In this document: positions 32,950-46,194 of the stretch, piece after piece
How positions within the stretch are numbered: position 1 is the first letter of the stretch
How the letters are laid out: every line of letters begins with the position of its first letter
Source: Lepus europaeus
Taxonomy: Eukaryota > Chordata > Mammalia > Lagomorpha > Leporidae
Reading direction: 5' to 3'
Length of the DNA stretch: 64,000 nt
Assembly (NCBI RefSeq): GCF_033115175.1
Contig: NC_084835.1
Location: 85,061,948-85,125,947, forward strand
The notes under the pieces: generated by a model
What the model was told of the DNA's origin: nothing
Database searches by the model: none
Seen by the model: the letters and a program-made list of their open reading frames with translations, nothing else
Program-made: the position numbers and the translations under genes

Positions 32950-34160
32950 GTAAACAGGTTGCAGAAAGAGAGTTTTTCAATTATAAGTAACTATATGATT
33001 AGGAAGTAAAATCTCAATCAGAAGGTGACCTATAACCCAGATCCTAAAGGTGGTGATGAAGTGATCCATGAAGATATTTGATGAAAAAAAAAATCATCAA
33101 AGCAAAAGCTCTGAGGCAGGAGTTTGCACCACTCATTAACAAGTGTAAGTAAATGAGGAGTGAGTGAGGGGAACAGCAGTAGATAATTAGATCAGAGAAG
33201 TATCTTAGCATGGAGTGGTTAGAACTTGAACTTGTAGGCCCTTGTAAGTATTTTGACTTTTAATCTGAATGCAAAATGACATAAGTTTAACATGCTCTGA
33301 TCACTGTGTGAAAAAGAATCTGTTGAGGGGTCATGCATAGAAACCAGAGAGAGCTGGTACAAGATTATTGCCATAATCCTGGTGAGAGGAAAAGGTGACA
33401 TGGATCAAGGCCAGTAGTTTTGGTTCGAAATGATTGGATTGTTAGTATGTTTTGAAGGTCACATTGACAGGAATAATTAAGAATAATGTGAGATAGGAGA
33501 GAAACTGGAGTCATGGATAACTCCATGTTTTTGACCTGGGCAGCTGCAAGATTAGAATTACCACTTACTGAGATGATGAATGTTAAGGGAGCAGCAGTTT
33601 TTGATGGAAGGTTAGGACATCAGTCTTGGACATGTTGAATTTGAGAGATCTTTTCCAAATGGCAATGTCAGGTTTACGGGATTAGGCACCTGCTAAAGAT
33701 TAATTTGGTGGAAGTCAGCATGTTGATGGTATTTAAAGTCCTGAGAACTGAATGAAATCACAAAGTGAATGAGTAGAGAAAAAGAACCAAGGTTTATTAG
33801 CAAGGAAGGATCTAAAGAGACTAAGAAGTAATAGTTGGAAAAGGAGGAGGAAAATTGTGAATGTAGAGTGTCTTTGAAGCTAAGCAAAAGTGTTTTAAGG
33901 AGGAGGGTGGTTATCAATGGCAAATGCTGTCGATAAATCAACTACTCAGAAGCTGAGAATTCACTAAGTGTTTGACAGTCATGCCATTGTAACCTTGGTA
34001 AACGTAGTGGCATGGGCTGATGAAGTCAAACTACGATTGTCAAATGCTAGATATTGAGAGTAGAGTAGGTGAGGACAGTGTGTCTCTTTTGAGAAGTTTC
34101 ACTTTTGACGAATCAAAAATGGGCCACTAGTTGGAGGGGGATGTAAAATCAGGGGAGGCT
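32950..34160 (-). mobile_element. Ancient LINE-2 relic, antisense
   Basis: The minus strand keeps SSQDFKYHQHADFHQINL, matching the LINE-2 reverse transcriptase YADD neighbourhood in degraded form. The plus strand carries typical LINE-2 antisense blocks (CTCTGAGGCAGGAG; GACATGTTGAATTTGAGA; GTGTTTTAAGGAGGAGG). Diverged but about 1.2 kb long. Confidence 0.78.
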
Positions 34161-34164
34161 TTTC

Positions 34165-36301
34165 TTTTCCTGAAAATGTAAATTATTACAGGTTTGGATA
34201 CAGCAGGAAAAGTTTAATAGGGAAAATGGTTGGTTCAGGAAAAAGAAGAGAATATCAGAAGCAACATCCTTATGTTAAAAAAAACAAAAATGAAACAAAA
34301 ACAAAAACACATGGGGTGTGTATATGTATGCATAAGGGCTATATTGGATTTATGTAAAGTTATAAACGGTTCATCAAAAAAAAAAAGGAAAGGAAAGCTG
34401 AATATATGGAGAGTTTATGGAGGTAGAAACAGCAAAGTTGTTGGATATGCTAATAGAAGGTTAAGGAAAATTTATGGTTAGTTTTTCTTAATGGTATGAG
34501 GAGCAAAGTTACTAGCGAGAGTAAGGATGGGAGTGATGATGTCAGATTTGAAAGGGAGGTGAAAGGATGAAATACTTGCTTGGGCTTCCAGACCTAGGTG
34601 AAGAGGAGTAGGATTCCCCAGCGTTGGTCTCTTCCTGGGAGCAGGCTCCTTTGTGAATAGTCAAGGGAAGCGTGTGTTTTCCAGCACTCAGTTATGTTAA
34701 GTCTTTCCAAAGCTCATCCTTAGGACATAAACTGAAAATTCATCAGTATTCTTGCCTTCTAATTAAAGACACTGTTGTATGGAGCATGTCTTTCAGCATT
34801 GTCTTGGAACCTCACGCCCACTTGGGTTCTTTTTCCCAGGTACACGTTCCAAACAGCAAGAAAGTATTCATTGAGTGCATACAGTCCCTGTTCTGGTCCT
34901 GAGGATGTGAAAAAAGAATCAGTTTTTGATGTTGTGAAACTTGGATGATTTCATATTATAAGGCCATTTTTTAAATAATAAGAGCATGCCTTTTAATTGA
35001 AAATATTTGGGCATAACTACCCCAGAAGACACATTGAAATATATAGTATTTCTGATATTTAGAATGGATCACAAGCCAGTCAATAGATTAGTTATCAGTG
35101 AGTTTAGAAATTTTCTGTGTTCCCATATTAGTTGCTAGCAGTTTCCCTGAAGTAGGGGTTTCTAATTTTTGTTTCCTTGCCCCTTGTGTCTCCTAAAACT
35201 TTCTAAGCTCTATCCCTGATATTTTAGAAAATTGAAAGTTTAGGGGTACTAGTCTTTAGCCGGAATCTCAAAGCTGTGTTAGCATTTTGTGTTGCTGTTG
35301 AGAGTTACTAGGAAGCAATGGCTGCTGAGATGGTAAGCACCACCTGAATATTCCTGCGTTCCTTGGGTTCAAGTATTCCCCCAAAAGACTCCATTACTAG
35401 GATTTAGACTGAGATGAAATAATTATATATTATCTTTTTGAGCAAGTTATTAAATCCATTCTAGTCTTTTGTAGAAAGGATATAGTTAATGTTTTCCTAG
35501 AAATGTTTGAAAACAAAAAAGGACAGAAAACTTTGAAATTTGCTAGATCATTTGGGAAAAAAATCTGTTTAGCTGCTTCTTTCCCAAAAGTATAAGAGAT
35601 TATCAAATTATCTGAGTTTAGAACTGGATTTCGATATAGTTCTGTATCAAATTTAGTTTCTGGAAAGAAAGCTTTCTTATTAAATTGCTTCTTTTTCTCT
35701 AACAGCCTTATGACCTTAACTACTCCTTTTGAAATTCAAAATAGTTCTCTTTGTGTTAAATTTCTTCTACTTTTTAAACAGTATGGCTTCTTGGGCTATA
35801 TCGTGGATGCACTGCAGAAGAATAAATGTTGCTTTTGTGATTGCATGATTGACTTGCCCTCAAACTAAATTTGTTCTTCAAATCTAAAGCCCACCTTGAA
35901 GTTTTTATTCCTTCTGCTTAAAATAACTTTTCAGTTTCCCAGTAATGAACAAACAGGAGCACTTAATTCCTTGTTTTCAAAAGGAAAGGAAACCTAGCAA
36001 CAAAAGGCCATATATTGTAGTTTATCTCACTTGGGGAAAGGAGAGAATAACAATTCTATAAAATAAAGTTTTTTAAAATTCTTACACACCAAATAGTTGT
36101 GAGTATATAAAGATGAACTTTGGAATAATATTGATTATGCTGCATTTAACAATCCCTTTGCTTTCTAGTTGTGTTTTAAAACTTAGTTATAAATTCCCAG
36201 GTATAAAGAGATGATGAATTGTAACAGATATGCATAAGAGATGTAGCTTTGGGATATTGGATAATTTTTCATAATATTTTCCTTCATGTCCTCCTGCATA
36301 G
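34165..36301. other. Unique KIAA1328 intron 1 sequence
   Basis: About 2.1 kb of AT-rich intron with no supported exon or clear repeat. The minus-strand frame at 36,183-36,515 lies across exon 2 and is a shadow. Confidence 0.5.
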
Positions 36302-36337
36302 TTTCTGATGAAGAGCAATCAGTGATATATGTTCCAG
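36302..36337 (+). CDS. KIAA1328: KIAA1328 coding exon 2 (36 bp)
   Basis: Acceptor CTCCTGCATAG at 36,291-36,301 with a good pyrimidine tract; donor GTATGA. With the C carried from exon 1 it reads L-SDEEQSVIYVP and leaves one base, so it enters and leaves in phase 1. SDEEQSV.YVPG is the conserved acidic N-terminal stretch of hinderin as I recall it. At 36 bases it is a very short exon and easy for gene finders to miss. Confidence 0.9.
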
Positions 36338-37003
36338 GTATGATCTTCTGTGTTAAAATTTTGGAAGTCTTCTTTGCTCTTTGAGTATTAGGAGAAAATA
36401 AAATATTAGGACAACTTTGCAGGTATAACTGGATACATAACAGTACATCAGAAACCAAAGTTGATTGTTTGAACACTTGGCAGTCTGTTAAGGTTTGAAA
36501 TGCTGACCAAGTCAATGGTTAATGAACCTGTGGAATACTTCTTGTATTAATAGACAAGAGAGTATTTTTTTATATGAATCATAGCCTAGGTTTAATATTT
36601 CTAAAAACATGTGAGAAATTTTTGATACAAGATTTATTGAAGAGAATCTTTCAAGTTTACTGGTTGTGATTAGATGAGCAGTAAAACTGAACCATTAAAG
36701 GCACCTTAATTTGAAAACTATCTTTGATTCCTTCTCATTTAAAGTATCTATGTCATGTTATAATTTCTTGGTTTTAACGTGACTTATAAACATTCAGAGC
36801 ACTTTTTAAAAAATTCAATTGGATCTTTACTATATTTCTATATAACCATTTTATTATTCATTGTATATGAAGGTATCTTTAAAAATGAAGGTTATTTACT
36901 ATGTAAGAAAGTTTTTCCTATCAGGTCTCATAAATTAAAGGATACTCAGCAGGAGGTTGACAGGGTGGGATGATTTAAAATAATGAAAAGATATAATTTT
37001 TGA

Positions 37004-38499
<1,496 letters not shown>

Positions 38500-38500
<1 letters not shown>

Positions 38501-39195
38501 GATCACCTGTCTTTATTTCAAATTGAGGCATAATTCATATATCATAAAATGCACTCTTTTAAAACCTACAATTCATTGTTTCTGCTTTGTGTATTCACTC
38601 AGTGTGGATCACCACAATCTAATTCTAGAATATTTTTACTACCCTAGAAAGAAACTCCCAATGATTAAGTCACTCCCTGTGCCCTAATCATCTCAGCCTC
38701 CATCAACCAGCAATCTGCTTTCAGTCTGTACAGATTTTCCTTTTATGAAAATGTCCTATAAATGGAATCACAATGTGTGGCCTTTTTAACTGACTTCTTT
38801 CATTTGGTATGATGATTTCAAGAGTCTTCTGTGTTTTATCATGTGTCATTACTGCAGTCCTTTTTATGTTTGAATTCATGTTTTGCTTTTCCATTTGTCA
38901 GTTAATGGTCATTTGGGTTGTTCTACTTTTTGGCTATTTGGAATATGCCTGCCATGAATATTCTCATGCAGATTTTTCTGTGGACATATGTTTTTTAGTT
39001 ATCTTCAGTATATATCTAGAAGTAGAATTGTGGGTCTTATTGTGATTATATTTAAGCTTTTGAAAAATGCTCAACTATTTTCCAAAATGTCTACATCATT
39101 TTATATTCCCACTAATAATGTATGAGAATTCCAATTATCCGCATTCTAACAACACTTGTGTTTTATCTTTTTGGCGATAGTCATTCTATTAGATG
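38500..39195 (-). mobile_element. Old antisense L1 3' fragment
   Basis: Minus-strand L1 3' UTR and ORF2 end (the GAGGCATAATTCATATATC and TGGTCATTTGGGTTGTT type blocks). All frames broken. Confidence 0.78.
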
Positions 39196-40840
39196 TTAAG
39201 TGGTATTTCTTTTATGTTTTTTTATTTCATTTAAGCTATACAAATTTCATGTATTACATATGTACAGATTCAGGAATGTAGTGATACTTTTCATCCTACC
39301 CTCCCTCCTGCCCACGCTCTCTTCCTTCCTCCTCCCTCCTCCCTCCTATTCCCATTCTATTTTTCACAAAGATCTATTTTCAGTTAACTTTATATTCATA
39401 AGATTAACCCTAGACTAAGTAAAGAGTTCAACAAATAATATGAAGAAAAAAAAGTGTTTCTCAACAGTTGAGACAAGGGCTATTCAAAATCATTGCAACT
39501 CAAATTGTCAATTTCACTTGTATAGATTACCTTTTACATACTCTCTGTAACTCTGCCTTTCAAATAAATAAATAAATTTTAAAAAAGAAAATGGAGTTCT
39601 ATGTGCCTCATGTATTTGAATATCCCTTTCTTTCTGCAAATTAGGGAAGTTTTCTGTAATTATTTCACTGAATAGGCCTTCTAATCCATTCTTTCTTTCC
39701 AAGCCTTCAAGAACTCCTAATCCCATATGTTGGGTCATTTGATAGTACCCCATAAATCTCCAGAAAATTTTCAATTTTTCTAATTTCTTCTTCTTTTTTT
39801 TTTTTTTTTCATCTGATTGACAAGTTACCAATGATTTGTCTCCTAGCTTGGATATTCTTTCTTCTGCCTCACGAAGTCAGTCGGTAAGGCTTTCCAATTT
39901 AGTTTTTATTTGACCTATTTAATTCTTCATTTCTTTTTTCTCTCTTTTTTTTTAACTTTTATTTAGCAAATATAAATTTCCAAAGTACAGCTTATGGATT
40001 ACAATGGCTTTTTCCCCCCCATAACTTCCCTCCTGCCCACAACCCTCCCAACTCCCGCTCCCTCTCCCATTCCATTCACATCAAGATTCATTTTCAATTA
40101 TCTTTATATACAGAAGATCAATTTTATTTAATTTTGATTTCTCTTTAAAAAATCTCAATTTCATGGGAAAAATTTTCATTCATGTCATATATGGATTTCT
40201 TTAATTTGTGGATTTGCTTCTCATTGCTTCTGAGTAATCCTGGGATTAATCTTTTGAATTCCATTCCTGCTATTTCATCAATCTCTTCATCTTCACATTT
40301 TAATATTGAAGTGTTGTTCTGTTCCTTTGGGGCATTGTGTTGTCGTCCTTATTTTTATTTCTTGAATTGCTGCATGTATTTTTAGGCATCTGTGGAGATA
40401 CGTGTTGGTTTCTTCCTCTGATGGCATTTATCTATGGACCATGCCTCTGTGGCTCAGTGGAATGTCTGCACTTTCAGTTTATACCTAGAAGTTTACTGGG
40501 TATGGCTTGGAAGCTCTGGTCAGTGGTCAAGAATGGGGCTAGTGTCCCGATGACACCCAGATAGGACATGGTAGATCTCCTATTGTTAACAGAAGAGGGC
40601 GTATGGTCACCTCTGCTGGTGTGTTCACACCCTCACCTCCTGATTTCCAAGGTGATCAATGCCTGGGTGTTAGCCCTTAGAGGGTGCAGTGGTCATCTGT
40701 GCTACTGTAAGAACCACACACAAGATCTGTGCTGTCCTCACTGTGGGCACAGATCCTGATGCGGTGACCCACCCCTGGCAATCAGGGAGCTCTGAGCATG
40801 TGGAGCCCTACACCATGATTACCCAGAGACCCAGCTACAC
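39195..40840 (-). mobile_element. Rabbit L1 pieces, antisense (3' ends, ORF1, 5' UTR)
   Basis: Two L1 3' ends with pyrimidine-rich reversed G-stretch (39,200-39,440 and 39,955-40,125), ORF1 pieces (about 39,590-39,930 and 40,125-40,390) and the inner part of a 5' UTR (40,390-40,840). A C-repeat tail fragment sits at about 39,541-39,590. ORF2 is missing in both, so deletions joined 3' and 5' parts. Confidence 0.78.
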
Positions 40841-40848
40841 CCGTCTCA

Positions 40849-41095
40849 TTCAACTTCTTTAACCTCTTAAGATTTTACCCCACAACAATACACCGCTTTA
40901 TACCATACCTAAATCTCACAGCAAGCTAAAACGTAGCCACACTGCTCTTAGATATGACATGAACTGAAAAAGCAATTCCAAAAAAAATCTCAGATATTCA
41001 AATCTCTGCATCAAACTTCTGTATCAACACAAAAAGGCCTTATTAAATTTTACTCTCTGTCTTTCTTAGTCTCCCTAGTTTTATCCTTATTCTAG
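40849..41095 (+). pseudogene. MT-ND5: NUMT copy of ND5 3' end
   Basis: Reads FNFFNLLRFYPTTIHRFIPY and later GLIKFYSLSFLVSLVLSLF, ending TAG at 41,093-41,095, the C-terminus of NADH dehydrogenase subunit 5. Small indels break the frame in the middle. Not expressed: wrong genetic code and no promoter. Confidence 0.9.
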
Positions 41096-41096
41096 C

Positions 41097-41926
41097 TTAA
41101 CCACCACGAATAATTTCAATAACAATAAAGATGCTCACAAATAGAGATCAACCAGCAACAACTATTAACAAACTTCCATAACTATACAATGCTGCTACCC
41201 CCATAGATTCCTCTCAGATTAAACCAACTTCATCCCCAGTCCCCCATATTTTAAAAATCAATTACAATCTCCATCTCATCATTTATCACCATTAGTATAA
41301 TCACTCCTATTATTACCCCCAACACTAACATACTCAAAATTACTATATTTGACCCCCAAGTCTCAGAATACTCCTCAGTGGCTATAGCAGTTGTATACCC
41401 AAACACTACTAACATCCCCCCTAAATAAATTAAAAATATTATTAAACCTAAAAAAGACCCACCAAAACTTAGAACAATACCACAACACACACCACTGCTA
41501 ACAGTTAACCCAAGTCCCCATAAATTGGAGATGGTTTAGAAGAAAACCCCACAAAACCAACTACAAATATAATACTTTTATTTATTTATTTATTTTAGAG
41601 TTATAGACAGTGAGAGTGACAGAGAGAAAGGTCTTCCCTCCATTGGTTCACTCCCCAAATGGCCGCCACGACCATTGGTGCACTGATCCGAAGCCAGGAG
41701 CCAGGTGCTTCTTCCTGGTCTCCCATGCGGGTGCAGGGGCCCAAGCACTTGGGCCATCCTCCACCGCCCTCCCAGGCCACAGCAGGGAGCTGGACTGGAA
41801 GAGGAGCAGCCGGTACTAGAACCCGGTGCCCATATGGGATGCCAGCGCCACAGGCAGAGGATTAACCTAGTGAGCCATGGCGCCGGCCCCAAATATAACA
41901 CTTAATAAAAATGCAATATATGCCAT
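41097..41926 (-). pseudogene. MT-ND6: NUMT copy of ND6, SINE-interrupted
   Basis: The minus strand reads GIVLSFGGSFLGLIIFLIYL and GGMLVVFGYTTAIATEEYSE over 41,251-41,490, typical of the membrane subunit ND6. The C-terminus VIEIIRGG ends at 41,097 and the ATG lies at 41,926-41,924. The SINE at 41,576-41,889 cuts it near the N-terminal end. The 79-codon open stretch suggests a fairly young insertion. Confidence 0.92.
41576..41889 (-). mobile_element. Antisense C-repeat SINE inside NUMT
   Basis: Target duplication CAAATATAATAC at 41,564-41,575 and CAAATATAACAC at 41,890-41,901. T-tail at left, GC-rich head at right. Confidence 0.94.
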
Positions 41927-41927
41927 A

Positions 41928-41995
41928 GTTCCCACGTGGACTCTAACCATGACCAATAACATGAAATATCACCGTTGTTATTCAACTATAAGAAC
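41928..41995 (-). pseudogene. NUMT copy of mitochondrial tRNA-Glu
   Basis: Minus strand starts GTTCTTATAGTTGAATAACA and ends GTCCACGTGGGAAC. The ends pair as an acceptor stem, and it sits between ND6 and CYTB as in vertebrate mtDNA. Confidence 0.85.
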
Positions 41996-41998
41996 CTA

Positions 41999-42157
41999 AT
42001 GACCAACATTCGTAAAACACAACCATTACTAAAAATTGTCAATCACTCCCTAATTGATCTTCCAGCACCATCAAATATCTCTGCCTGATGAAACTTTGGC
42101 TCTCTTCTAGGACTATGTTTAATTATCCAGATCCTCACTGGCCTTTTCCTAGCCATA
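41999..42157 (+). pseudogene. MT-CYB: NUMT copy of CYTB 5' end
   Basis: Reads [20 protein letters not shown], then LPAPSNIS, with TGA codons as tryptophan, to LTGLFLA. Truncated after about 53 codons at the junction with L1 sequence. Confidence 0.93.
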
Positions 42158-43195
42158 AAGTAGGCACCCTCTCTTGCAGTCTCTGAGTCCCCGCAGTCTC
42201 AGCACACAAGGCTCCCCCAGTTACAGGGTGCAGAGGACCAGCTCTTCCTCACTAGCCTGCCCAGTCCACGGAGAGGCAGATGTTCCCAGAGCCGGCTGCC
42301 TGTGGATGCTTTGCCGAGGCAGTTTTAGCCCCAGACTCTTGGAGCCATGTTGAGAGGCCAGGAGCACTTCACAATCATCTGTGGGTGTCTAGACCCCTGT
42401 CAGTTCTCCCCGGCAGACTCAAAGTCGATTAGGAGCACAGGTTTTTCTCTCCGGTAAAATCTCTGGATCACATGCATGTATTATTCCCGCCGACTGCAGC
42501 CCTACTCATTTTACAATCACGCTGGGCACGTGCAAGAGTCTGCAGCCAATACTACGTCAGAATGGCTCCTTCTCCCCACCCGTTTCCAGATTCGTGTACT
42601 GGAGCTGCTGTGTTTTTCTCTGCTGACAAGGTGGCAACTGTTCCCACCAGTTGTGGAGTGGGCGCACAAGATCTGCACTGCAGCAGCCGTTACCTACTTA
42701 TGTCCAAAATAGCACTTGCCTTCTCTTAGCCAGTTGCTGGGTGCTGTTGTTGGCGGGGCAGGGGGGTAGTGGTGGTGGTGATGGGGAGAGACAGATGTGC
42801 CCCATTTTTCTCTGAGTAAGTGGGCACCATGTCCCCTCAGGGTTCTGGGCTGGGCTGAAAGACAGTGTAGTCTGCTAGGCTCGCCCTTTAGCTATATCAG
42901 CAGTGGCACAGGCCACTGCAGAACGATCTTGCCTTGCTCTGCAAAGCTGGTGCTTTCTCCGGCTCAGGGCTGCTGGGGTCATTTGTTGTGTTCCTGCTTG
43001 TTGCTGTGCATGTGCACCTTCCACACAAATCCATGGCATTTCTCCTTCCACTGAATCTCCACTGCAGTTTTCCCTCTAACTCTCCCTTGAGAATGCACTT
43101 TCTCCACTACTTTTTTTTTTTTTTTTGCTATTTTTTCACTAGCCTAGAGCAGACCACCCTGTTGCCATTCTGTCATCTTGGAATCACTCTTTATG
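42158..43195 (-). mobile_element. Rabbit L1 5' UTR, antisense, right part
   Basis: GC-rich L1 5' UTR continuing the element left of the NUMT. Its 5' end is near 43,190, where the minus strand reads AAGATGACAGAATGGCAAC. Contains a T-run at 43,110-43,126. Confidence 0.75.
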
Positions 43196-44485
43196 GTTTT
43201 AAATTGTATTTTCCAAATGACTGAAGATGATGAGCATCTTTTTCTATATATCTTTGCCATTTGTATATATTCTTCAGACAATATCTTGTCTGATCGTATT
43301 TGAATTGTCTTTTTATTTTGATTTTTTGATTCTGTGTATAAGTCCCTTATCAGATGTATACTTTGCTAATAATTTCTCCCAATCTAGGCATTATCTTCAT
43401 TTTCTTATTGTCTTTTGCTGCAAGAAAAAGTTTTTAATTTTGATGAAGTCCAATTTGTTTTCTTTTATATCCAGTACTTTGGTGTCCTACCTAAGAAACT
43501 GGTGTCTAATCCAATGTCACAAAGATTTATGTCTGTATTTTCTGTTAAGAATTTATAAGTTGGTCTTTATATTTAATGTTTCATTTTGAGGTGATTTTTG
43601 TATATAGTGATAGGTGGCAAATCAACTCAATCCTTTTTTTAAAAATTTTATTTATTTATTTGAAAGGTAGAGTTAGAAAGAGAGAGACAGAGAGAAAAGT
43701 CTTCGATTCTCTGGTTTACTCCCCAAGTGGTTACAATGGCCAGAGCTGAGCCGACCCGAATCCAGGAGCCAGGAATTTCTTCTGGGTCTCCCATGTGGGT
43801 ACAGGGGCTCAAGCACTTGGACCATCTTCCACTGCTTTCTTAGGCATAAGCAGAGAGCTGGGGTCAGAATAGAAACAGCTGGGACTCGAACTGCTGCCAT
43901 GTAGGATGCTGATGCTGTAGGCAAAGGTTTAGCCTACTGTGCCACAGCACTGGCCCAAATCAACTCAATTCTTTTGCATGTGGATATCCAGTTGTACCAG
44001 ACCATTTGTTGAAAAGGCTGTCCTTTCTCCTTTGATTGTCTTGGCACCTTTGTCAGAAATCTGTTGACCATAAATGTAAGGGCTTATTTCTGTACTCTTC
44101 TGTTCCATTAATTTATTCTTTTATCTTTATGTAGTTACTATCCTGGCTTATAATTACTTTAGCTTTTCTGTAAGTTTTGAAATTTGGAAATTTAAGTTCT
44201 CCTACCTTATTTGTCTTTTCCAAGATTGGGCTATTCTGGATCTCATCTGTTTATGGAATTATAAAATCAGCACATGTTTTTATTTTTGATGCTATTGTAA
44301 ATGGTTTGTAATTATATTTTCAGATTGTTTCTTTGTTCTTTTATCTCACAATATGTTATACTTTTGATTTCCTTCTTGTCCTTTCAAATTCCAGCTTTAA
44401 TTTAAATTAGTCAAATTAATTAAATTAAAACTCAATACCAATTTCCTTGGATTTGTATTTTTAATAATCTTTTTAACTTTATTTT
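43196..44485 (-). mobile_element. Old antisense L1 ORF2 sequence
   Basis: Minus-strand ORF2 C-terminal sequence (TTCTCCCAATCTAGGCATTA, CATTTGTTGAAAAGGCTGTC type blocks), interrupted by a SINE at 43,640-43,957. Confidence 0.75.
43640..43957 (-). mobile_element. Antisense C-repeat SINE
   Basis: TTTATTTATTTGAAAGG at left, GCCACAGCACTGGCCC at right. AAATCAACTCAAT(C/T)CTTTT flanks both sides (about 43,619 and 43,957), a clear target duplication. Confidence 0.92.
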
Positions 44486-44487
44486 TG

Positions 44488-44542
44488 TTTTTAAAGATTT
44501 ATTTGAAAGGCAAAGAGAAAGAGAGAGAGAGAGAGAGAGATA
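44488..44542 (-). mobile_element. C-repeat SINE tail fragment
   Basis: GATTTATTTGAAAGGC followed by a GA-rich box only; severely truncated minus-strand SINE abutting L1. Confidence 0.6.
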
Positions 44543-45684
44543 TTTAACTTTAAATGAGGTTTCACCTCACCCCGGTTAGAATGGCTCACATTCAGAAATC
44601 TACCAACAATAGATGCTGGAGAGGATGTGGGGAAAAAGGGACACTAACTCACTGTTGGTGGGAATGTAAACTGGTTAAGCCACTATTGAAGTCAGTCTGG
44701 AGATTCCTCAGAAACCTGAATATAACCCTACCATTCAACCCAGCCATACCACTACTTGGAATTTACCCAAAGGAAATTAAATTGGCAAACAAAAAAGCCA
44801 TCTGCACATTAATGTTTACTGCAGCTCAATTCACAATAGCTAAGACCTGGAACCAACCCAAATGCCCATCAATAGTAGACTGGATAAAGAAATTATGGGA
44901 CATGTACTCTATAGAATACTATACAGCAGTAAAAAACAATAAAACCTGGTCATTTGCAACAAGATGGAGAAATCTGGAAAACATCATGCTGAGTGAATTA
45001 AGCCAATCCCAAAGAGACAAATACCATTTGTTTTCCCTGATTGGCGACAACTGAGCACCAAAGGGGAAACCTATTGAAGTGAAATGGACACTATAAGAAA
45101 CAATGACCTGATCAGCTCTTGTCCTGACTCTAGATGTACAATGTAATACTTTATCCTTTTTAGTATTTTGTTGTTGTTGTTGTTCCAGTACTAGTGGTTG
45201 AACTCTGTAATTAACACACACTTATTCTTAGGTGTTTAAATTTTAACTGAAAAGTGATTCCTGTTAAATATGAGAGTGGGAAAAAGAGAGGGAGGAGATG
45301 TACAATTTGGGACATGCTCAATCGGACTTGTCCCAAATGGTGGAGTTAGAAACGTGCCACGGGATTCCAATACAGTCTCATCAAGGTGGCATGTACCAAT
45401 GCCATCTCACTAGTCCAAGTGATCAATTTCAGTTCACAATTGATCACACTGATAGATCTAAGAGTCCAAGGGATCACACAAACAAGACTAGTGTCTGCTA
45501 ATACTAACTGATAGAATCAAAAAGGGAAAAAACAATCCAACATGGGAAGCGGGATACACAGCAGACTCATAGAATGGCAGATGTCCTAAATAGCACTCTG
45601 GCCTCAGAATCAGCCCTTAAGGCATTCAGATCTGGCTGAAGAGCCCATGAGAGTATTTTAGGCATGGAAAGCCAAGACACTCTG

Positions 45685-45717
<33 letters not shown>

Positions 45718-46170
45718 AAAAGAAAAGAAGACCTAAATGAAAGATCTCTGTGAATGAGATCCCAGTGGAAAGAATGGGGCCATCAAAGAAGGAGGTACGT
45801 TTCTCTGAAGGAAGGAGAGAACTTCCACTTTGACTATGACTGTCGGAATAAGATCGAAGTCGGCGAACCCTAAAGGCTTCCCTAGCCTTGGCAACTCATG
45901 ACTACATGACTAGAGCCTAGGGAGATTACTGACGCCGTAAACAAGAGTGTCAAATTGTTAAATCAACAACAAGAGTCACTGTGTACTTACGTCTCATGTG
46001 GGATCTGTCCTTAATGTGTTGTCCATTGTGAAGTGATGCTATAGCTAGTACTAAAACAGTATTTTTACACTTTGTGTTTACGTGTGGGTGCAAACTGATG
46101 AAATCTTTACTTAGTATATACTGAATCGATCTTCTGTATATAAAGATAATTGAAAATGAAAAAAAAAAAA
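44543..46170 (+). mobile_element. 5'-truncated rabbit L1, sense, with short 3' end
   Basis: ORF2 C-terminal part (44,554-45,054), then 3' UTR containing a 31-base A-run (about 45,688-45,716). The element stops in an A-run near 46,160, soon after TGTATATAAAGATAATTG and before the usual G-rich terminal block, so it lacks the last part of the 3' UTR. Confidence 0.82.
44554..45054 (+). pseudogene. L1 ORF2 C-terminal fragment, uninterrupted 166 codons
   Basis: Open from [16 protein letters not shown] to the natural ORF2 stop. The knuckle at 44,614-44,667 reads [18 protein letters not shown] with an intact C-x3-C-x7-H-x4-C pattern, unlike the first L1. No endonuclease or reverse transcriptase, so inactive. 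Low decay suggests a recent insertion. Confidence 0.88.
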
Positions 46171-46194
46171 CAAACCTGGTGTTAAATTGGAAAT

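Larger units (their letters stand above)
40849..42157 (+). pseudogene. Nuclear mitochondrial insertion (NUMT): ND5 end to CYTB start
   Basis: About 1 kb of mitochondrial DNA in native order: ND5 3' end (+), ND6 (-), tRNA-Glu (-), CYTB 5' end (+), interrupted by a C-repeat SINE at 41,576-41,889. Mitochondrial-code TGA tryptophans occur in the ND5 part (TGA at about 40,963) and CYTB part (TGATGA at about 42,090). Antisense L1 5' UTR flanks both sides, so it integrated into an L1. Confidence 0.93.

Noticed and set aside
41251-41490. A genuine ND6 gene or mitochondrial contig
   Set aside because: It is flanked by nuclear L1 sequence and cut by a SINE, so it is a nuclear copy.
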